Under the pieces are notes generated by a model. The model made no database searches. It was not told the DNA's origin and saw only the letters and a list, made by a program, of their open reading frames with translations. Positions 7,517 through 16,244 of a stretch of DNA of 64,000 bases are shown piece by piece; the first letter of the stretch is position 1, and each line of letters opens with the position of its first letter. A program made the position numbers and the translations under genes. Source of the stretch: Anderseniella sp963787895 (lineage in GTDB: Bacteria > Pseudomonadota > Alphaproteobacteria > Rhizobiales > Aestuariivirgaceae); assembly GCA_963787895.1 (NCBI GenBank), contig CAWBEX010000007.1, forward strand, positions 620,001-684,000, in the 5' to 3' direction.

Positions 7517-9559
7517 TCAGCTGCGCCGTCTCCTGCGCTGGCGGCCTTCGCCGCCGTCCGCGCCAACCGGAGTGATTTCCTTCACTTGCGGCAACTTCAC
7601 TGCCAGCGACAAGTTGGGAAATGCAGCAGTTTTGTGGGGCAGGGCCATGGCCTCGATGAAGTGCTGTTGGAACATCGGCTCGACCGCCGTTTCGATCTTC
7701 TCTATGCGCTTGACCACTTCCTCGATTTCGTCGCGGCCCTCGGTATTGAGCAACGCTATGCGTGCGCCTGTGCCTGCCGCGTTACCGGCGGAGTGGACAT
7801 GAGCCAGGTCGCAATCCGGGATCAGCCCCAGGATCATTGCATACTTCACGTCGATATGGCTGCCGAAGGCGCCGGCGAGGCGTATTGTATCGACCTTTTC
7901 CAGATCGAGCCTGTCCATGAGAAGTCGCACCCCGGCATAGAGTGCGGCCTTCGCCAACTGGATGGCGCGCACGTCATTCTGAGTAATGGAAATGAGCGGT
8001 TCACCTTCACGGATGACATAGGCAAACGTCCGTCCGTTCTGCATCACTCTTGGCGAGCGCTGTTGCATGGTGCCGTCAAACAGGCCGTCCTGATTGATGA
8101 CGCCGGACAGGTACAACTCGGCAACTGCTTCAATGATCGCGGATCCGCACACCCCGGTGACGCCGGTGGATGCTATGGCATCTTCAAAGCCGTCCTCATC
8201 ATTCCACAAATCGCACCCAATCACCTTGAACCGTGGTTCAAGTGTTTCGGCGTCGATGCGGATGCGCTCAATCGCACCCGGCGCGGCGCGCTGCCCGCAC
8301 GAAATTTGCGCGCCTTCGAACGCTGGGCCTGTAGGTGATGAACAGGCCAGCAGGCGGTCCTTGTTGCCCAGCACGATTTCAGCGTTGGTGCCGACATCGA
8401 CCACCAGCATGATCTCGTCCGACAGGTGCGGGCTTTCTGACAGCACCACACCAGCAGTGTCTGCGCCAACATGGCCGGCGATGCACGGCAGCACGTAGAC
8501 ATAGGCACCATTATTGAGTTCGAGGTCGAATTCACGGGCAGGGCGCGTCACAGGCAACCCGGTTGCCAGGGCAAAAGGCGCACCGCCCAGTTCTGTCGGG
8601 TCAATGCCCAGCATCAGATGGTGCATGACAGGGTTTCCGACCAGCACAATCTCGAGAATATCGGACAGGTCAATCCCGGCTTCGGCAGCCACCTGGCGCG
8701 CAAGTTCGTTGAGCGCCTCCCGCACTACAGCGGTCATCTCCTTGTCGCCGCCGGGGTTCATCATCACGTATGAGACGCGGCTCATCAGATCTTCGCCGAA
8801 CCGTATCTGCGGGTTCATCAACCCGGCCGATGCTCTGATTTCGCCGGTCGACAGATCGCAAAGATGTGCCGCGATGGTGGTCGATCCCACGTCAACTGCC
8901 ATGCCGAAGGCCCTGTCGTGAAATCCTGGCCAAATGGCTGTGATGCGCGCGATCCGGCTGGCCATGCGCGAGTGTACGGCAACAGTGATGCGCCATTCGC
9001 CCTTGCGCAGGGCTGATTGCAGCGCCTGCATAATGGCCAGGTCACAGGTGACGTGCTCGATGCCCCACTGAATTCTCAGTGCATTGTACAACCGTTCGAG
9101 GTCGGATGAAGGGTGGTGCATGTCCGGCTCTTCCACCACGAGATAGTAGAGCTTGGTCACCGGGTTGAGCTTGATATCGCGCACTTCTGCACGCTTGCGC
9201 ACCACCTGCTTGTGCACCTGGCTTTCAGGTGGAACGTCTACCACGCAGTCGCCATTCATGAGTGTCTGGCATGAGAGCCTGCGTTCAGGTTTCAGGCCGC
9301 GCTTTTCGTTGTAGCGCACTTCGACCTCGGTAATGGGCCCCAGGTTCTCCGGCTTCGAGGTAATGCCGTGCTTGGCAAAATCGCCGATCGATGGAGTGAT
9401 CTGGCAGCGTCCGCAGATGGCACGCCCGCCACAAACGCTGTCTATGTCCACGCCCAAGGAGCGGGCTGCCTGCAGAACAGGCGTGCCTATTGGAAACCGG
9501 CCACGCTTGCCCGAAGGCGTGAACACGATAAGTGCGTCGTTGCGTCCATGTTCCGGCAT
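7517..9559 (-). CDS. RamA-like reductive activator of corrinoid proteins (ferredoxin + ASKHA)
   Basis: The 680-residue protein has an N-terminal [2Fe-2S] domain, Cys-x5-Cys-x2-Cys (VCGGRAICGRC) with a fourth Cys in RLSC, at about residues 40-100. A long ASKHA ATPase-like domain follows (GMAVDVGSTTIAAHL, LVVDVGTNAEIVLGN, RLAGAFGSH). This is the architecture of RACE/RamA proteins, which use ATP to reduce inactive Co(II) corrinoid to Co(I). The start at 9559 is 22 bp after the previous stop. The C-terminus carries a basic extension ending EGRQRRRRRS, which closely matches the tail of the upstream methyltransferase. It acts in the cytoplasm to keep the MttB-linked corrinoid carrier active. Confidence 0.9.
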   Translation of the reverse strand: MPEHGRNDALIVFTPSGKRGRFPIGTPVLQAARSLGVDIDSVCGGRAICGRCQITPSIGDFAKHGITSKPENLGPITEVEVRYNEKRGLKPERRLSCQTLMNGDCVVDVPPESQVHKQVVRKRAEVRDIKLNPVTKLYYLVVEEPDMHHPSSDLERLYNALRIQWGIEHVTCDLAIMQALQSALRKGEWRITVAVHSRMASRIARITAIWPGFHDRAFGMAVDVGSTTIAAHLCDLSTGEIRASAGLMNPQIRFGEDLMSRVSYVMMNPGGDKEMTAVVREALNELARQVAAEAGIDLSDILEIVLVGNPVMHHLMLGIDPTELGGAPFALATGLPVTRPAREFDLELNNGAYVYVLPCIAGHVGADTAGVVLSESPHLSDEIMLVVDVGTNAEIVLGNKDRLLACSSPTGPAFEGAQISCGQRAAPGAIERIRIDAETLEPRFKVIGCDLWNDEDGFEDAIASTGVTGVCGSAIIEAVAELYLSGVINQDGLFDGTMQQRSPRVMQNGRTFAYVIREGEPLISITQNDVRAIQLAKAALYAGVRLLMDRLDLEKVDTIRLAGAFGSHIDVKYAMILGLIPDCDLAHVHSAGNAAGTGARIALLNTEGRDEIEEVVKRIEKIETAVEPMFQQHFIEAMALPHKTAAFPNLSLAVKLPQVKEITPVGADGGEGRQRRRRRS

Positions 9560-9581
9560 GTGTGGTTCCGAACCCCTGTCG

Positions 9582-10664
9582 TTAGCCCCTGCGGCGGCGG
9601 CGTCCTTCACGGTCACCGCGTGCGCCCTGCGGTGCATTAGCACTTGCTGGCGGCTTGTTGAAGCGTATCCATGCAGCGCCGCCTGAATCATTGTTCATCA
9701 GGAAGTCTGCGGCCTTGATGGCTTCGATTTCCTTTGACGGTGTGCCTGTCATGTGACCGGCGCCCAAGAGCGGGCCCACGACACTCCAGTCGACGCCGTC
9801 GGGAATGATGATTCCTTGTTCGGCAAGTTTGGCAATATGTTCGTCGAGCTTCTTCTGGGTGGTCGCTAGCTGTACCGGGTTCATGATGGCAGAGGTCATG
9901 CCTGCTGCTGCGGCCATCGGCAGGAAGGCATTATTGATACCGTGCCGGTTCGGCAAGCCGAAGGATATGTTGGATGCCCCGCAGGTCGTGTTGACGCCCA
10001 GTTCTTCGCGCAGCCGGCGCACCAGGGCAAACACCTGCAAGCCTGCTGTTCCCATGGCGCCAACCGGCATCACAAGTGGGTCGACAACGATGTCATGCGG
10101 TTTGATGCCGTAGTCCGCAGCGCGCTCCACGATCTTCTTGGCAACAGCAAAACGCACGTCCGGGTCTTCTGAAATGCCGGTGTCGTCATTGGAAATGGCT
10201 ACGACCGGCACGTCATATTTCTTGACCAATGGCAGCACCAGTTCCAGGCGTTCTTCCTCGCCGGTCACGGAGTTGAGCAAAGGGCGGCCCTTGGCAGCCT
10301 GCAAGCCGTTCTCCAGGGCGCCGGGAACCGATGAGTCGATGCACAAAGGTACGTCGACAATGGCCTGTATGCGCTCGACGAGTTCCTTCATCAACGGTGG
10401 TTCAACAAAGTTGTTGTCGGCATAGCGCGGATCTTCCGCCATCTTGTTGGAGAAGACGGCGCCGGAGTTGACGTCCAGCACGGTCGCACCACAGGCAACC
10501 TGTTCGATTGCGTCTTTCTCTACTGTAGTGAAATCGCCCATTTCCAGCTCGGCAGCCAGCTTTTTGCGGCCCGTCGGATTGATGCGCTCACCGATAACAC
10601 AGAAAGGCTGGTCGAAGCCGATGATGACTTCCCTTGTGGCGGAGGCAACGAGTGTGCGGGTCAT
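9582..10664 (-). CDS. Methyltetrahydrofolate:corrinoid methyltransferase (MtgA/AcsE-like)
   Basis: The 360-residue product has a pterin-binding DHPS-type TIM barrel: GERINPTGRKK, TVLDVNSGA, CIDSSVPGALENGL, NSVTGEEER, AISNDDTGI, IVVDPLVMPVG and CGASNISFGLPNRHGINN. These residues match AcsE, MtgA and the MetH pterin domain. It should transfer methyl from a methyl-corrinoid protein to tetrahydrofolate, and MetF could then oxidise the product. After the fold there is an extra disordered tail ending GDREGRRRRRG, not needed for the barrel. The gene is followed by the activator gene (22 bp) and preceded by metF on the same strand (282-bp gap). Confidence 0.9.
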   Translation of the reverse strand: MTRTLVASATREVIIGFDQPFCVIGERINPTGRKKLAAELEMGDFTTVEKDAIEQVACGATVLDVNSGAVFSNKMAEDPRYADNNFVEPPLMKELVERIQAIVDVPLCIDSSVPGALENGLQAAKGRPLLNSVTGEEERLELVLPLVKKYDVPVVAISNDDTGISEDPDVRFAVAKKIVERAADYGIKPHDIVVDPLVMPVGAMGTAGLQVFALVRRLREELGVNTTCGASNISFGLPNRHGINNAFLPMAAAAGMTSAIMNPVQLATTQKKLDEHIAKLAEQGIIIPDGVDWSVVGPLLGAGHMTGTPSKEIEAIKAADFLMNNDSGGAAWIRFNKPPASANAPQGARGDREGRRRRRG

Positions 10665-10946
10665 TTTTTGAAGTCCTTGCGCATTGTGCAGAATGTGCGG
10701 ATTGAATGAGGGTGTCTGGGGAATGTTTCAGGCATTGACGCCGCTTGAAACGGGTGGTCTGAGGTGGTCTTCCCTGGTCGTGAGCCGGGAGGGGGTGCCT
10801 CGCCAGCATGTTATAGTGTGTTGAACCATGTCGTAGCCGGACCTGTGGCCGATCATCTGAATATTGCATCTGAGGTATAGTCATGCGGCCCCGCCTGCAA
10901 TGGCGGATTTGCGACTAGGCCGGAGGCAAAACCGACTGACAGCGTG
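10665..10946. other. Intergenic region between metF and the pterin methyltransferase
   Basis: I see no convincing gene or riboswitch in these 282 bp. The open frames that cross it are Arg/His/Pro-rich and lack ribosome sites. A short direct repeat GGTGGTCT occurs twice near 10753-10770. It may hold a promoter for the methyltransferase-activator pair. Confidence 0.4.
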
Positions 10947-11852
10947 TCAGGCGTGCTGAATAGCGCTTTTGCGCTGACCCAGGTCAGCAAGCTGGCACGT
11001 ACGCGCCACCAGATCAGGCCGGTTCATCGTGTAGATGTGCACATGGTCAACGCCTTGCGCGCCAAGCTGTACGATCTGTTGTGCTGCAAGCTCGCAGGCC
11101 AGGTTCTTGTGTTCGGGCGAGTGAGCAGGCAGGCGATCAAACAACTCATGCAGATACTCGGGCACGCGCGCATTACACTTGCTGGCAAAGCTGGCCACTT
11201 TGGCAAAATCATTGATCAGCAGAATGCCAGGGATGATGGGTTGGTGAATACCTGCGGCTCGCACCTGTTCCATGAAGGAAAAGTAGTCGCGATTGTCAAA
11301 GAAGAACTGTGTGATTGCAGCTTTTGCACCGCTCGCGAGTTTGGTCTTCAGGTTGGCTATGCAGGCGGCGGCGTCGCTGGAAGCCGGGTGCACTTCGGGG
11401 TAGGCGGCAACATAAGTGTCGAAGTCGCCGCGCTGTGCGATCGCTCGTGCAAGGTCAGCTCCGTTCACATAGCCGTCCGGGTGGGGCTTGTAGGGCCCTG
11501 ATATGCCAGGCATGTCGCCTCTGAGTGCAAGAATGCCCTGCACGCCTTGTGCATGATAGCGTTCTATTACTGCGTTTGTCTGGCTGCGGGACTGTCCGGC
11601 GCAGGTCAGATGTCCAACCACATTGATCCCCTTGACCGCCCGCAATTGGCCGATGGTTCCAAACGATGCCTGATGGCTGGAGCCGCCCGCTCCATAGGTC
11701 ACCGAGACAAATTCTGGATCAAGACCGGCCATGACATTTGCAAGTTCCGCCATGGCATCTGATTGCATGGTCGACCGGGAAGGAAACACTTCAAACGAAA
11801 CGCGCGGGCCGCCGCCGGGCGAAAAACCTCCAGGAACCGGGAAGATGGACAT
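10947..11852 (-). CDS. metF: Methylenetetrahydrofolate reductase
   Basis: The 301-residue TIM-barrel flavoenzyme shows the MetF signature segments: VSFEVFPS at the N-terminus, VSVTYGAGGS, GHLTC, ILALRGDMPG, AAITQFFFDN and PIIPGILLI. It interconverts 5-methyl- and 5,10-methylene-tetrahydrofolate. Beside a methyl-THF:corrinoid methyltransferase it may run in the oxidative direction to feed amine-derived methyl groups into C1 metabolism. It may also serve methionine synthesis. The ATG at 11852 has GGAGAG 6 bp upstream. A perfect 20-bp palindrome sits 12 bp upstream of the start. There is no Arg-rich tail, unlike the dedicated methyltransferase components. Confidence 0.92.
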   Translation of the reverse strand: MSIFPVPGGFSPGGGPRVSFEVFPSRSTMQSDAMAELANVMAGLDPEFVSVTYGAGGSSHQASFGTIGQLRAVKGINVVGHLTCAGQSRSQTNAVIERYHAQGVQGILALRGDMPGISGPYKPHPDGYVNGADLARAIAQRGDFDTYVAAYPEVHPASSDAAACIANLKTKLASGAKAAITQFFFDNRDYFSFMEQVRAAGIHQPIIPGILLINDFAKVASFASKCNARVPEYLHELFDRLPAHSPEHKNLACELAAQQIVQLGAQGVDHVHIYTMNRPDLVARTCQLADLGQRKSAIQHA

Positions 11853-11863
11853 TTGCACTCTCC

Positions 11864-11883
11864 ATATAAAGATATCTTTATAT
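11864..11883. promoter_or_regulatory. Perfect 20-bp palindromic operator upstream of metF
   Basis: ATATAAAGATATCTTTATAT is exactly self-complementary over 20 bp and lies 12 bp before the metF start. An AT-rich palindrome with an AAAGATATCTTT core next to metF fits an ArsR-type methionine-cycle repressor (SahR-like). No such regulator is in the window, so the identity is inference. Its position overlaps the expected transcript start or leader. Confidence 0.65.
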
Positions 11884-11963
11884 ATTGAATTACAACTTGT
11901 CGGTCAAGAGAATTCACGCCCGGCAGATGTGTGTGCCTGCGCCCGTGAATCGACCAGCTCCTG

Positions 11964-12374
11964 TTAGCGCACCACCAGCACTGGACACTGCGCGTGCCGC
12001 ACTACGCGCCCCGCTGTAGAGCCGAGAAAATAGTCCGCCAGGCCTGGTTTGTGCGATCCGATGACAATCAGGTCGGCCTTGTGCTCCTTGGCGGCCTCGA
12101 CAATTGATCCGCCAGGCGAGCCGTGCCGCAAGTCGGTCTTGCTGGTCACCTTGTTCTCCTTGGCGAGCTTGTCCAGCTCTGTCTTGGCCCAGTTGTGGGT
12201 TTGCTGGAGTATCTCGCCGGATATCTCGACTGCAGCATAGGCGGGCACATCCTGCACAACGTGCATTATGGTGATTTCCGCGTTCTTGCCTCCTATCTCG
12301 CGCGCAATATTTATCATCTGGGCGCCAATGTCATTGTGGCTGAGGTCTACGGGAACCAGTATCTTCTTGAACAT
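11964..12374 (-). CDS. Universal stress protein, UspA family
   Basis: The 136-residue single-domain Usp starts MFKKILVPVDLS. It has the ATP-binding C-terminal motif G-x2-x-G-x9-G-S (VIGSHKPGLADYFLGSTAGRVVRHAQCPVLVV). The length and motif are typical. The ATG at 12374 has an AGGAGG ribosome site. It is divergent from the mttB-like gene at 12589 and upstream of metF, but the metF palindrome separates it from that operon. It is a general cytoplasmic stress or energy-status protein. Confidence 0.9.
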   Translation of the reverse strand: MFKKILVPVDLSHNDIGAQMINIAREIGGKNAEITIMHVVQDVPAYAAVEISGEILQQTHNWAKTELDKLAKENKVTSKTDLRHGSPGGSIVEAAKEHKADLIVIGSHKPGLADYFLGSTAGRVVRHAQCPVLVVR

Positions 12375-12588
12375 CTGGTATGTCCTCCTGGGCTGCGTCG
12401 GGCACAACTGCCCTGTCCCGGTAATTAATGCATTGCGACAGGCTGCCAGCATTGATGCGGATCAAATGCTTGTGCATCACCGGCAGGCGGGTCGCTATTT
12501 GATCATTTCTGGACGCATCGTTCTAAGAAAGCGCATCGGATTTCTCCTAACAATGGTTTAGCTCTTCTCAACAGATGGACAATTGGCC

Positions 12589-14166
12589 ATGACTGGCGAA
12601 ACTGAAACTACTGTAGAACCCGCAACCGAACGCCGTGGCCGCAGAGGCGGAGGTGGCGGTGGCGCTGAAGGCCGCCGTGCCGCGCGCAGGGGCGGTGGCC
12701 TGCAGTCATTCACCTATATCAAACGCGAAATACCGCTCTACGAGGTGTTGAGCGAAGAAGGGTTGACGCTTGTCGAAGGCAATTGCGACAAGGTTCTGCA
12801 GGAAATCGGCATCGACTTTCGCGATGACCCTGAAGCGCTGCAGATGTGGAAAGATGCCGGTGCTGATGTCAAGGGTGAGCGCGTGCGCTTTCCAAAAGGG
12901 CTTGTGCGCGACCTGATCAAGACCGCGCCCAGGCAGTTCACCCAGCATGCGCGCAATCCCGCCCGCAACGTCGAGATTGGCGGCAAGAATACCGTGTTTG
13001 CTCCGGTATACGGACCGCCTTTTGTGCGCGATCTGCAGGGTGGGCGCCGGTATGCGACCATTGAGGATTTCCGCAATTTCGTAAAGCTCGCCTATATGGC
13101 GCCTGCCATGCACCATTCTGGCGGCACGGTCTGCGAACCAGTGGATGTCCCGGTGGCCAAGCGCCACCTGGACATGGTCTACAGCCACATCCGCTATTCC
13201 GACAAACCGTTCATGGGCTCTGTTACGGCACCTGAGCGTGCCGAAGACAGCGTAGCCATGGTGAAAATGCTGTTTGGAGATGAATTCGTCGATCAGAATT
13301 GCGTGCTGATCAATCTGATCAATGCCAATTCTCCAATGGTGTTCGACGACACCATGGTTGGTGCACTCAAGGTTTACGCGCGCAACAACCAGGCAACCGT
13401 AATCTCGCCGTTCATTCTGGCAGGTGCCATGTCACCGGTGACGATCATCGGGACACTGACCCAGATTCTTGCAGAAGCGTCCGTCGGCATCGCGTTTTCG
13501 CAGTTGTGCCGTCCAGGTGCCCCTGTCGTTTTCGGAACGTTTGCCTCGTCCATGTCCATGCAATCCGGCGCGCCAACATTTGGCACACCGGAGCCGGCCC
13601 ACGTGCTGTTCGGTGCAGCCCAGCTTGCCCGTCGTCTTGGCGTGCCATTCCGCTCCGGCGGTTCGCTGTGTGCTTCCAAACTGCCGGATGCCCAAGCCGC
13701 ACATGAAAGCTCAAATACCTTGTTCCCCGGCGTCCTGTCTGGCGTGAACTTTATGCTGCACGCCGCTGGCTGGCTGGAAGGCGGGCTTGTGTCCAGCTAT
13801 GAGAAGTTCATCATTGACTGCGATCAGCTTTCAATGATGCAGCGGTTTGCCGGCGGCATTGACTTGTCTGAAAACGGTCAGGCACTTGATGCAATCAATG
13901 AAGTTGGCCCTGGCAGTCATTATCTCGGCTGCGCACATACACAGCGCAACTTTGAAGATGCATTCTGGCGCTCCTCCAACGCGGACAACAACTCATTCGA
14001 ACAGTGGTTGGCGGAAGGTTCTATGGATGCCGCTCAGCGGGCCAACGCCACCTGGCAACGCCAACTCGCTGAGTATGTCGCGCCTGATCTGGACGAAAGT
14101 ATCGATGAGCAGCTTCTCAGCTTCATGCAACAGCGCAAATCGGTGTTGCCGGACAGTGTATCCTGA
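12589..14166 (+). CDS. MttB-superfamily corrinoid methyltransferase 3
   Basis: The 525-residue non-pyrrolysine MttB-family protein has family segments VYGPPFVRDLQGG, HHSGGTVCEPVDVP, SPVTIIGTLTQILAEASVGIAFSQL, FMLHAAGWLEGGL and a GPGSHYLGCAHT block near the C-terminus. Residues 10-38 are an Arg/Gly-rich tail (RRGRRGGGGGGAEGRRAARR), stronger than in the two paralogues. The ATG at 12589 is preferred; an in-frame TTG six bases upstream is possible. It transfers a methyl group from a quaternary or tertiary amine to a corrinoid protein. A family-5 binding protein follows at 14438 after a 271-bp gap, and may capture the substrate. Confidence 0.9.
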   Translation: MTGETETTVEPATERRGRRGGGGGGAEGRRAARRGGGLQSFTYIKREIPLYEVLSEEGLTLVEGNCDKVLQEIGIDFRDDPEALQMWKDAGADVKGERVRFPKGLVRDLIKTAPRQFTQHARNPARNVEIGGKNTVFAPVYGPPFVRDLQGGRRYATIEDFRNFVKLAYMAPAMHHSGGTVCEPVDVPVAKRHLDMVYSHIRYSDKPFMGSVTAPERAEDSVAMVKMLFGDEFVDQNCVLINLINANSPMVFDDTMVGALKVYARNNQATVISPFILAGAMSPVTIIGTLTQILAEASVGIAFSQLCRPGAPVVFGTFASSMSMQSGAPTFGTPEPAHVLFGAAQLARRLGVPFRSGGSLCASKLPDAQAAHESSNTLFPGVLSGVNFMLHAAGWLEGGLVSSYEKFIIDCDQLSMMQRFAGGIDLSENGQALDAINEVGPGSHYLGCAHTQRNFEDAFWRSSNADNNSFEQWLAEGSMDAAQRANATWQRQLAEYVAPDLDESIDEQLLSFMQQRKSVLPDSVS

Positions 14167-14437
14167 CCGGTTTACCTAACTTCACGGCCTTGTTGCAATC
14201 AGTTGAGCTGCAAATGTCCAATTTTGACGCTTAAGTGTCGCATCTGACAGGTGCGCCAATGCTCTCCATGCTGCGATGCTGGCTCCCGAAAGACCAGTAT
14301 GCCGTCATATGGCTGGTATTTTCGTTGTTCGGTCTTGCTCTCTTTTATGGGAGTGCTAGGTTGAATATTGATCTGGCTGGCGCGAGCGTCTTGTTTTGCC
14401 AGTGAGTTTAGACAGTAACCCGGGAGGAAACTATTCC
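14167..14437. other. Intergenic region upstream of the orphan binding-protein gene
   Basis: There is no supported gene here. The last 20 bp hold a clear GGGAGGAA ribosome site for the gene at 14438. A promoter is expected, but I could not assign boxes with confidence. Confidence 0.4.
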
Positions 14438-16102
14438 ATGACAGACAGAGAAAACATCTGGATTCCACGGCTGAAGCAGCAGCTCGCGGACAAATTGATC
14501 GATCGCCGTGAGTTTATTCGCTATTCAACGCTGCTCGGCATGTCCGCTGGCGCCGCCTATATGTGGGCTGGCAAGCTCACCGGCCAGCCAATTGCTGCAC
14601 CAGCACGTGCTGCCGAAATGCCAAAGGGCGGCACACTCAAGATTTCACAACGTGTGCCAAAGGTTGAGACACCGCACACATTCTCGTGGATTTATGACTC
14701 CAACATCACCCGCCAGCAGATTCGCTACGCAACCCGCACTGGCGTTGACAACGTAACCCGGCCTGATCTGGTCAGCTGGGCTGCTTCGGATGACCTGAAG
14801 ACCTGGACACTGACCGTTGCCGATGTTGACTGGTACAAGGGCGGCAAGGTAACAGCCGAACAGATCGCCTGGAACATCAAGCATTGTCTTGATCCGGCAG
14901 TTGGTTCTTCCGTGATCGGCCTGATGAAGGGCTATATGCTCAACGAGATCGACTCCGGCAAGAAGGACGACAAGGGCAATGCCGTGATGACCACAGAATT
15001 GTGGGATGCCAATGCCCTTGAGGTCAAGGATGACAAGACACTTGTCATGAATCTCAAGGAAGCCCAGGTTGCCGTACCCGAGCATCTGTTCCACTATCCA
15101 CTGGCAATCATGGACCCGGCTGAGAACGGTGAATTCGCCGTTGGTTCAAACGGCAATGGCCATTTTGAACTGGTAGAGTTTGAGGTTGGCCGCAAGGCAG
15201 TGCTGAAAAAGCGCGAAGGCTCTTCAGCTCATCTCGACACCATCGAGTTCATCGACCTTGGCGACAACACAGCTGCAGAAGCTGCTGCAATGCAGTCGAA
15301 GCAGGTTCACATGTCCTACGAAGGTCAGCCTGAACAGTATGACCTGTACAAGCAGATGGACCACGTTCAGTTGTATGAAGCAACCACTGCAAACACTGGT
15401 GTGTTGCGCATGCGTTCTGATGATCCTGTGTTCAAGGATCCGAAGATGCGCAAGGCTGCCCGTATGGCTGTCGATATTTCCAAGGTCCGCGAAATCGCAC
15501 TTGGCGAACTTGGCACCGACGCTGAACATCATCACGTCTGCAACGTCCACCCTGACTACAAGCAGCTGCCCGCAATGGCACGCGATGTAGAAGGTGCCAA
15601 GAAGCTGATGGCTGAAGCCGGACATGCTGACGGCATCGACGTCGAAATCACCTGTAAGCCTGACCCTGCATGGGAACTGGCAAACGTTGAAGGTATCGTC
15701 GAGCAGTGGAAGGAAGCAGGCATCCGTGCCAAGATCAACGTGCTGCCATCTTCCAAGTTCTGGGACGTTTGGGACAAGGTGCCGCTTGGCTTTACATCCT
15801 GGGCTCACCGTCCGCTTGGCTTCATGGTGCTGTCTCTCGCCTATCGCTCAGGCGTTCCATGGAACGAGTCCAACTACTCAAATCCTGACTTTGACTCGAC
15901 CCTGACCCAGGCTGAAGGCACACTCGATGTCGCTGCGCGTACCGAGTTGGTTGGCAAGCTGGAAGGCATCATGCAGGAAGACGGTCCGATCGTTCAGACC
16001 TCCTGGCGCAAGATCTTCATTCCGACCGACAAGAAGGTGATGGGTTTTGCCATTCACCCGACCCGGTACTTCTTCTGCGAAGATTACGCCATCGAAGCCT
16101 GA
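14438..16102 (+). CDS. Orphan ABC substrate-binding protein, family 5 (peptide/opine type), Tat-exported
   Basis: The 554-residue protein has the SBP_bac_5 fold: KGGTLKISQRVP at the mature start, later AEQIAWNIKHCLDP, DPKMRKAARMAVDISKVREIALG, and a long C-terminal lobe. Export probably uses Tat, because RREFIRYSTLLG precedes the hydrophobic segment ending before AAPARA. The ATG at 14438 has GGGAGGAA 8 bp upstream. It ends in a strong intrinsic terminator, and no permease or ATPase genes follow. It must therefore share a transporter encoded elsewhere or act as a receptor. Its position after an mttB-like gene suggests a methylated-amine or peptide-like ligand; that is inference. Confidence 0.85.
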   Translation: MTDRENIWIPRLKQQLADKLIDRREFIRYSTLLGMSAGAAYMWAGKLTGQPIAAPARAAEMPKGGTLKISQRVPKVETPHTFSWIYDSNITRQQIRYATRTGVDNVTRPDLVSWAASDDLKTWTLTVADVDWYKGGKVTAEQIAWNIKHCLDPAVGSSVIGLMKGYMLNEIDSGKKDDKGNAVMTTELWDANALEVKDDKTLVMNLKEAQVAVPEHLFHYPLAIMDPAENGEFAVGSNGNGHFELVEFEVGRKAVLKKREGSSAHLDTIEFIDLGDNTAAEAAAMQSKQVHMSYEGQPEQYDLYKQMDHVQLYEATTANTGVLRMRSDDPVFKDPKMRKAARMAVDISKVREIALGELGTDAEHHHVCNVHPDYKQLPAMARDVEGAKKLMAEAGHADGIDVEITCKPDPAWELANVEGIVEQWKEAGIRAKINVLPSSKFWDVWDKVPLGFTSWAHRPLGFMVLSLAYRSGVPWNESNYSNPDFDSTLTQAEGTLDVAARTELVGKLEGIMQEDGPIVQTSWRKIFIPTDKKVMGFAIHPTRYFFCEDYAIEA

Positions 16103-16130
16103 TAATTCGGGCGGAATACACGAACTGAAT

Positions 16131-16166
16131 GCGCCCTTCCGGGAAACCGGGAGGGCGTTTTGTTTT
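16131..16166 (+). terminator. Rho-independent terminator after orphan binding protein
   Basis: CGCCCTTCCGG and CCGGGAGGGCG pair over 11 bp (one G-U) around a GAAA tetraloop. The stem is followed by TTTTGTTTT. This is the clearest intrinsic terminator in the window. Confidence 0.9.
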
Positions 16167-16244
16167 GGCCGGGCGCAGGCATTGACGCCTAGCGGTCAAT
16201 CGAGTCTTATTCGACCACAACTTTCACGCTCAGGAGAACTCGGC

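Noticed and set aside
10588..10884. Open reading frame of 98 codons in the metF/methyltransferase gap
   Set aside because: It is Arg/His/Pro-rich, has no ribosome site, overlaps the start of the methyltransferase gene and looks like a shadow frame.
10665..10946. Possible cobalamin or SAM riboswitch before the corrinoid genes
   Set aside because: I looked for B12-box and SAM-II-like segments on the reverse strand and found none.
1..14166. Pyrrolysine (amber) read-through in the mttB-like genes
   Set aside because: All three frames are open without internal TAG, so they belong to the non-pyrrolysine group.
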